Positions 57,189-64,000 of a stretch of DNA of 64,000 bases are shown piece by piece (within the stretch, counting starts at the first letter, position 1; each line of letters opens with the position of its first letter). Source of the DNA: Protonemura montana (Eukaryota; Arthropoda; Insecta; Plecoptera; Nemouridae); assembly GCA_947568835.1 (NCBI GenBank), contig OX387609.1, forward strand, positions 8,509,660 through 8,573,659, written 5' to 3'. The notes below the pieces were generated by a model. The model did no database searches and was not told where the DNA came from. It worked only from the letters and a program-made list of their open reading frames with translations. A program made the translations under genes and the position numbers.

Positions 57189-57740
57189 AATCACCCTTCC
57201 AATAGTTGACCCAGCGCAGTATTGCTTTTCCTCGGTGATCGCACGAAAACCGGTGGTAAGAAACATGCCAAACCGTTCGGTGGTCACCCATCCAATACCT
57301 GACTCAGCACAGTGTTGCTTAACCTCGGTGATTTTACAAGAACCGGTGTTTCCAACATGCCAAACCGTTCTGTGGTCACCCATCCAATACCTGACTCAGC
57401 GCAGTGTTGCTTAACCTCGGTGATTTAACAAGAACCGGTGTTTCCAACACGCCAAACCGTTCTGTGGTCACCCATCCAATACCTGACTCAGCACAGTGTT
57501 GCTTAACCTCGGTGATTTAACAAGAACCGGTGTTTCCAACACGCCAAACCGTTCTGTGGTCACCCATCCAATACCTGACTCAGCACAGTGTAGCTTAACC
57601 TCGGTGATTTTACAAGAACCGGTGTTTCCAATACGCCAAACCGTTCTGTGGTCACCCATCCAATACCTGACTCAGCACAGTGTTGCTTAACCTCGGTGAT
57701 TTAACAAGAACCGGTGTTTCCAACATGTCAAACCGATCAT
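57189..57740 (-). repeat. 92-bp tandem array of 5S-rRNA-like SINE heads
   Basis: TGGTCACCCATCCAATACCT starts at 57281, 57373, 57465, 57557 and 57649: exactly 92 bp each time. A diverged first unit starts at about 57189. On the minus strand each unit reads GTGTTGGAAACACCGGTTCT, then ATCACCGAGGTTAAGCAACA, then GGTATTGGATGGGTGACCAC. That is the 5S-like head including both internal promoter blocks. The last five units are nearly identical while the first, nearest the SINE body, is diverged. Confidence 0.92.
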
Positions 57741-57935
57741 CGTATGTACTAGAAGACGGACTCGCCTATCTTCTATCACAAGACAACAACATTGTATTGT
57801 TTTTTTTTTTATTTTTCAATTTCTTTACAGAAACACTCATTAGTTGGATTGCAACATAATTTGAGCATGAAAAAAGGTCCGAATGTGCATAAAATACATC
57901 GAGATGAAAAATTAAAACCTAATACATATGTACAG

Positions 57936-58217
57936 TCAATTTATACAGATAAAATCTACACAATAAATACATTTACAATCCTTTGATGCTAGAAATTCGT
58001 CAAGAGTATAAAAACCATGATTTAAGAGGAACCTCTTCGTTTGTTCTTTAAAAACTGACCTTTTTTCAGTTAGCGTTTTTATGCAGTCCGGAAGATAATT
58101 GAAAATATGAACTCCTATGTTTTTAGGAGTTTTTTTTTTACATGGCCCCCACTTGTGAAAATCGGCCACTCTCTGACTACCAATGTTCTCTAGCGAGTAG
58201 GTGTCCGCTCCTAGCAT
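57936..58217 (-). mobile_element. LINE reverse-transcriptase C-terminal fragment
   Basis: The minus-strand frame contains GVHIFNYLPDCIKTLTEKRS, then F-K-E-Q-T-K-R-F-L-L-N-H-G-F-Y-T-L-D-E-F-L. This is the standard end of jockey/CR1-like LINE ORF2 proteins (I-x-N-x-LP ... FK-x-x-L-x-x-(F/L)L ... FY-x-x-x-E(F/Y)L). Downstream on the minus strand lies an A-rich tail at about 57795-57815. RT motifs are absent because of truncation. Confidence 0.75.
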
Positions 58218-59536
58218 GGAGGCGATAATCTCTTTGCGTCCTAGGAGGGTCCCCGTTCAAGAAAAGCTGTCCGAGACCAATTATTATTATAATTTAAAAC
58301 ACATTGCAGTCCGAGCAGATGGTTGTAAAGATGAGGGAGTGGAACCATATTGAGAGTCACACTCAAATATTTCTAGTTATGCACAACGATAATTATATGG
58401 GCAAGATTTCATTGAAGATTCCGCTGCTCGGTTATTTATGGTGTATTGAGTCATTTTTTTATAACACTGGAGAAAGGAGCGGATAAGATATTTAATTTCA
58501 ATTCCGTGTGTCCAGTTATTTGTGGTGTGGCATATTATTTTTATGCCGAAAATCTTTCAGATGACGATGATACTGCACCTTATTTTAAAACCGGTAGTGA
58601 TAAAATAAACTTTACTTTAGGTTCGCAATGTTTGTGCGAAATAACATTGGCAGATTTTGTCACGTAGCGGAGTTTGAGCGTAAATTACGACGGTATTTGT
58701 TAGATGTGTTTAATTAATTATCAATGTAAATATTACTGTTATTCAATGGTATAGTAAAAGCTTGAATAAAAACAAAATAATGCATACTGCACATTCAAAT
58801 TTAAATATTTACAGAATTTTATAATCAATCTTCCACTTTTATATTTCTTCAATAGGTCACTGTGTGTTTTTTTCACGATCTTCGTCATTTTTTATTTACC
58901 GTATTTAAGCCTCTGTATAGAAAAAAAAGAGCCAAACGCTAAATTTGAAGCTATGCAAACCCCAAAGTCAGAGTTTAAAAAGCTTAGCCCTAAAAAAAAA
59001 AAGTCACAAATGATTAGGTTTTTCGCATTTCTTCTTTCCGATTTCCCAAATGTATGATGGATTCATTGTCTCAGACTTTATTCTGACTTATCTTCACTTT
59101 TGTTCTACCACAAACAAAAAAATCTCCCTTGCTCGTGAACAACTCGGTCAAAATTTCGTTTACAAGCACAATGTCACATTTTCATTTTGTCCCATCCAAT
59201 CTTAGTTTTATATTTCTCAATAACTCGAAAGCCAAGTCTCCTCCTAGAAGCTGTGGTCACCAAAATTGTCCTCGTAGAAAATACTTTTCTTGATGAAGGG
59301 AACAAGGGGGGGGGGGGGGGGGGGAAGCGACAAACAATTTTTTGATTTATTGCCAAAGTTTTGACGTCTGGCCCGGCTCCCAGGATGGTCGTTAAATTCC
59401 GGTCGTAATGTGCACGAAACAATTTCAGCATTCCTCGGTTAGTTCAACAGTTAAATGCACTTAAATTGACTAATTTTGACTTACATTTAATTACCTGGCG
59501 TCGTTTCGTTGCTACACTACTTTACTACGCCTTACT

Positions 59537-59580
59537 ACGTTTTACGCACGTTTTACGCACGTTTTACGCACGTTTTACCA
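59537..59580 (+). repeat. Four tandem 11-bp units (ACGTTTTACGC)
   Basis: Units start at 59537, 59548, 59559 and 59570; the last ends in ACCA instead of ACGC. Confidence 0.9.
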
Positions 59581-61270
59581 CGAGCATTGCAGTTCGTTTA
59601 GTGCTAAACATTTGTGGTTTACTGGAAGGGGACCATATCTTGAACACGTTAAACGGGAAACGTTCTTAAATTTTGAATCGGTCTTCTGCAGAAGTTAAGA
59701 AACAAAGGATTATCAAACGATTTAAAATATTTATACTGGACGATTTTTTAATTAATCTTGAACAGATGTGTTTAAATATCATTGCTTATTTAACGGGAGG
59801 TTAAAAACGAGTCTCTAGCTGTCTGTTAGCTTTTTAACAGAGAATTGTAAGACTTGCCGGTAAGCAAGTTTTCTTTTTCATATTTTTTGCTCTTAAATCA
59901 GGATTTACATACCTGATTATGGTTTTATTATGTTTTTTAAAGCTTGAGAAAAATCACCGCCTTTGTCACCTTCACACCTTCACCGCAAAAAGTCATTAAA
60001 TAAAATGGTATCGCACCCAAAGCCCCGATTCAAACTCCAGGTCACGTATAAAAAGAGGATAAGAAACCATCCTTTAATACCTGAACCCTGTCCCACCTTC
60101 TCGTCTCCCCGGTGACCTAGACGTTGACCCCCGAACTGCGATAGAGCCGCCCGCTCATCATCTTGACGTCTATTATAAACTTTCTTTGGAAGTTTTCCTC
60201 CAAGTCCCCTCTCTTTGCCCCTCTCGGTTCAGACAGACGGACGCCTCGGCGTCGGCGTCGGCATCGCTTTCCGAGTAAAGTAATCCCCAATAATGGCTCC
60301 CTGGGAAACCAACCACGTGATGCCGGTCGTCTCGGAGTTGGGGGATTCTTTTTGGGCCAACCGATATCGTTTCATCTAAGAATTTTAGACAGTTTTGGAG
60401 ATGACAAAATGGAATTTTTGTTATCACTCGTTGTTTTTTCGGACCAATAGTCCTTGACCTTCTGAAAATTGAGCAAAACTGTTTAACACTTTAGAGGAAA
60501 TGGCCTCAATTTATCCGATTGCCATTTAGTTGAAATCTTAAGATATATAACCATTGCATAACTTCACAGTAATCAGAAAGTTACGCTTAACTCAAAGACT
60601 TATCTTTAAATTGTTGCCCTACCTCACCCCCGTTTTGCGAAAATTTTGGCCGTTGGTCGTTAGCCGTTGCGGACGCGATAAATAAACGCCGCGAAAAGTT
60701 TTGCAGGCAGTAAAAATATGACGCGCCATATCGAGCAAAAGTTTTTCAAACTTTCGCGCGGTGCCAAAGTTTGAGCGGCATGCAGTACTTGAAAAGTGTA
60801 ATTATGAAATATTTAGAAGACAGTGACTGATAAAAATAAGTACACATGGCGATACAAATGTGATGCTCGGATGGAAGGTTTTTAAAAATTAATGTTTCTG
60901 CGAAATATAAGGGAAGTTTTCATGAGCAAGTTTTGTTTTACTGAGACTGTCATATCATATCATGTGAGTAACTTATGAGGTAAGATCTCGAGTTTCTGAC
61001 GTTTGTTCTAAACTCGGTTCTCCTGTGAGATTCTGGTGAGATTCTTGGTCTACAAACTTAAGCATATGTTAGCCTGGTTTTTTAAATTGAAATGCAGAGT
61101 AAAGCTGGCCATGTTTAAATACACGTCATTATTAATGTAAAGATGGCGGCTTTAAAAAACGGGTTTAAAACTAAATCAGTAAAAGTAGTTAGGTGAAACT
61201 GGAATTGATTTATCGAAACATTTTTAACAGGCGTCATATGGCACCGTTACAATGGTGACAGTGGCAATGA

Positions 61271-61328
61271 CTTAACCTAACCTAACATCGAGTAACTCAA
61301 CATAAACTAACCTAGCCTAACCTAAACT
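61271..61328 (+). repeat. Degenerate interstitial (CCTAA)n tract
   Basis: CTTAACCTAACCTAACATCG and then AACTAACCTAGCCTAACCTA are degenerate runs of CCTAA, the complement of the insect telomere repeat TTAGG. They may be an ancient interstitial telomeric sequence or independent simple repeat growth. Confidence 0.55.
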
Positions 61329-61499
61329 CCAGACTAGAACTAATTTTAGACGTGAACGATTGTTATATCTACACTGTCTTCTCATTTTAAAAACAGTTTA
61401 ATATTAAAAACATATTAATCTATCCAGAGGTATTTCTTTGGTAACTGAATTGATTACCACACATATGTGATATGTCCATATTACGTAGGTTACCGACGT

Positions 61500-61908
61500 A
61501 GGTGATCTCATGAGATCACCTCACGAGAAGTTAAGCAACACTGCGCTGGCTCAGGTATTGGATAGGTGACCATTTTACACAAGTTCAGTTCTGTTCGGGT
61601 GAGAGTTTGGAGAGATGGAAGTTAGTACAGCAACTTCATTCGCCTTACTTATCAACCTCTAGAACGCATGGATTTTTGGAGGAATCCTGCTGTTCGAGTT
61701 GTACCGTCCTTCGGAAGGGACGTTAAGCCGGTGGTCCCCTTGATGCTCTTCGATAGGCTACGTGCCGGCACTGGGTTTCCCCTCCTCCCTTGTAGTCTAG
61801 GTTTGGTTCATCCTCATCCTAATCATCATCATCCACTCACTCACCGACGCCATTATACCAGTGCCAAAGGGCCCGTTGTCGAAACAGTGCGTCGTTAAAT
61901 ACCACAAA
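61500..61908 (+). mobile_element. 5S-head SINE, near-full-length copy A7
   Basis: Head: GAGAAGTTAAGCAACACTGC and GGTATTGGATAGGTGACC. Body: AGTACAGCAACTTCATTCGC and GGAAGGGACGTTAAGCCGG. Tail: GAAACAGTGCGTCGTTAAAT. The first 20 bp (61501-61520) form a perfect palindrome, GGTGATCTCATGAGATCACC, at the 5' junction. Confidence 0.8.
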
Positions 61909-64000
61909 TTATCATCACCGACGGTAACCATCTCAACACTGAACCGAGTGTAACTCGCATGCAAATTGACCCTCTCAACTCCTTGTCCTGGTGTCAGTTA
62001 GCACTCCATCCACCCTGCATCGCGCCTCTCAGCTGACAGGGAACATCGAAACGCTCTCATGGGTGGAGGCGCCGTGATCCTGTTTGCAACTCGGTATAGG
62101 CAGTTGTTTTGCTAGCGTTTTGCTGGCAGTGTAAGATGGCTGGGTCGCCACTCTATTCTCTCTTAGACAATGACTGGTGTTTATAACTTCTCGGCTCCGG
62201 GGTATCGATCATTTAACTTTTTTGTTAGGGATCACGAACTTTATCTTGTTAAATTACGTTTGTTAACATTAGAATTAACAGAGATAACGTTCGTCATCTT
62301 TAACGAAAAAGTTACCTGATCGATATTTTGGTTTGACAGTTTAAACAGTTGTCATGGCGACTAACAGATTGACAAAGCTTAGTATAAAGATGATTAGCCG
62401 GTGTTTCCAGATTTACGCGGGGTTATTGCCATAGTAATAACAAAGTGACCCGAAATGTATGGAGGTTAGGCTTAACTCTGGCACGTGGATCAGGTCCCTG
62501 ATGTTTCTGTGAGTTAGCAACTTAACTCAGAGTCAAAGAATTTTGTGAAACATTTCTTGGGAGATTTTCATGTAGCTTAAAAAATGTTTTTTAACAACTT
62601 TAGCCATCTGGCGAGAAAGTTACCATAAGGAAATGATGCAAGGTAATTCTTGCAAAATAAATTTCAAACCACAGATAAAGCTTACACAGATGTTTTGGGC
62701 TGACATGTCTACACACAACCTTGGAGATTTAGGGGATTCCCTTCACCTGAATACAAGCTGATATGGTTTAGAACTCCTCCTATAGATGGCGTTATTTGCA
62801 ATTTTGCGTTGGAATTTGCAGTTTGCAATTTGCAATTGTGGGTTAAAGTTGTTATCACCATGGAAAAAATCACTGTACATCTGGAAACTCCGTCTGTGAT
62901 TGGCTGATCAGCATTATTTTAGTTTCAATGGTAATCTTAAATTATTTTAATGAAATTATTAAAATTATTTTTTTACCTACTTAGCCAGGTTTAGCATCTG
63001 TGAAATCTGATTTAATTTGCAAATACATGGCGGAAATCGGGGTTTGAGTCCCCGTTCAAGCTCAAATTTTTGAAAGGTTATTTATTTATTTAAAATTTAA
63101 TACCAGATTAATCATCATACAACATGATATTGGTACGTCATTTGTTATAAATATTTACAATATTTTGGATACATTCGAAAAGATACATTAAAAAATGATA
63201 CATTTAAAGTTTGGACAGTAATCCTTTATCTTGTAGTAGCATGTATTTACAAGATTGGCTTTCAATTTTAGCAATTGGTTTGATACACAGAGGTAATGCA
63301 ATGTTATTAGTGTTACTCATAATAAACCAGCTTTGGGGTCGTCTGGAGAGCTGTGTAATTGAGCGAAACGGGGCACGGTGCAGGCTCCTTAAGCCATGGG
63401 ATTTTTTTGGCAAGCGCCTTGACACGAAGTTAGCGGAAATTTCACAAGATGTTTATACTTGGCCGGGAATGAGAATAGCGAGGCAGATTGTCAAGTTTTA
63501 GATTACGTGTTTTTTTTTTGTTAGCGTTGTCAGCAAAATTTCACGCTGAATTGTGCTATTTGATTGTGATTAAGTTGTTACTGGCGATAGATTTATTGCG
63601 TTCTCTACTAGTTTAATTTAGTAGGCGATTCATCTATCATCTCCATGTGCAATAAAACCCATTAAAGATCTTTTTACAAAAAAAATCCGCATTTTTTTTC
63701 TTTCTTAAAAGGAAATTCTGAAGCCAACTTTCTTGATTTTATGATTTCTCACAAAATATTTCTTTCCAGAAAGTGTAGATTTTTCAAAATATTCACGGCC
63801 AGTTCGTAGCATCTATTCATCAAAGACCAACGTCCCAACGATCTTCGTTTCTCTTCTCTGCGCAGAAAATCACAGAGTCATTAAACCTAGTAATCCGAGC
63901 GAAGGCGTGCATTTTTATTGGTTTAAACAATGTAGAGAGTCGTCGACTGGTCGGAGAGGCAATCTTGGACCAAACCACCATGTTTTATTTTCTCAATCCA
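61909..64000. other. Desert segment to the right edge, no supported gene
   Basis: Contains the second foldback copy (62202-62326) and small-repeat sequence near 62480-62535 and 62840-62915. Short open frames around 63205-63500 have no recognisable product. Confidence 0.4.
62202..62326. mobile_element. Foldback element, copy 2
   Basis: Same structure as 33552-33678: left TATCGATCATTTAACTTTTT, right GTTACCTGATCGATA, with GAGATAACGTTCGTCATC inside. Sharing both arms with an unlinked copy supports a mobile origin. Confidence 0.75.

Larger units (their letters stand above)
58218..61499. other. Desert segment with simple repeats and one possible frameshifted coding remnant
   Basis: 58304-58667 holds two overlapping plus-strand frames that together look protein-like (MREWNHIESHTQIFLVMHND, then DDDDTAPYFKTGSDKINFTL). 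A frameshift separates them; the family is not recognised. A 19-nt G run lies at 59306-59324. A CG-richer patch is near 60170-60330 and another near 60640-60780. No supported gene. Confidence 0.4.

Noticed and set aside
63204..63501. Opposed frames of 73 and 96 codons
   Set aside because: Neither shows family motifs or splice context; considered as a possible transposon fragment but not supportable.

Overview
The window is nuclear DNA from an insect, or a close arthropod relative. It is AT-rich. Its genes are split by GT-AG introns from about 60 bp to several kb, promoters carry TATA boxes, and there are AATAAA signals. The gene content includes sugar-type gustatory receptors, an astacin, TAF9, TFIIF-beta and UXS1. 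A degenerate (CCTAA)n tract near 61.3 kb fits the TTAGG telomere repeat of insects. The order cannot be fixed from sequence alone. Exon boundaries below were read by eye and checked for splice-site dinucleotides and phase continuity. No alignment program was run.

Layout. 0.65-9.6 kb: two sugar-type gustatory receptor genes in head-to-head orientation. Only the first exon of the left gene is present (minus strand). The right gene has 8 exons (plus strand) and stops with TAA where the family normally has the Gln of its C-terminal TY(x5)QF signature. 11.5-15.2 kb: a secreted astacin metalloprotease with a complete active site. 15.75-17.9 kb: mL64 (GADD45GIP1/CRIF1 homologue, minus) and TAF9 (plus) share a 127-bp bidirectional promoter. 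19.2-20.3 kb: a secreted lysine/arginine-rich protein with internal repeats and many dibasic sites (minus). 21.3-23.6 kb: a small secreted cysteine-rich protein (plus). 23.7-25.0 kb: TFIIF-beta (minus), divergent from UXS1, the UDP-glucuronate decarboxylase (25.5-31.0 kb, plus).

31-64 kb is a gene-poor tract. It has one candidate TATA promoter with a 5' exon (36.28-36.80 kb) and many repeats. The repeats include a SINE family with a 5S-rRNA-like head (at least seven sizeable copies plus fragments), a second dispersed family of about 250 bp (nine copies), foldback elements, LINE C-terminal fragments and several tandem arrays.

The most striking structural pattern is that the ends of both main dispersed families have seeded tandem arrays. 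The 5S-like head of one SINE copy is amplified as about six exact 92-bp units (57.19-57.74 kb). One end of the second family is amplified as about five 53-bp units (49.6-49.9 kb). Other observations include a perfect 32-bp hairpin at 44.1 kb, a decayed duplicate of a UXS1 exon inside a UXS1 intron, and a CRE-bearing promoter-like patch inside a receptor intron. The genes are mostly unrelated in function, although TAF9 and TFIIF-beta both serve RNA polymerase II initiation.
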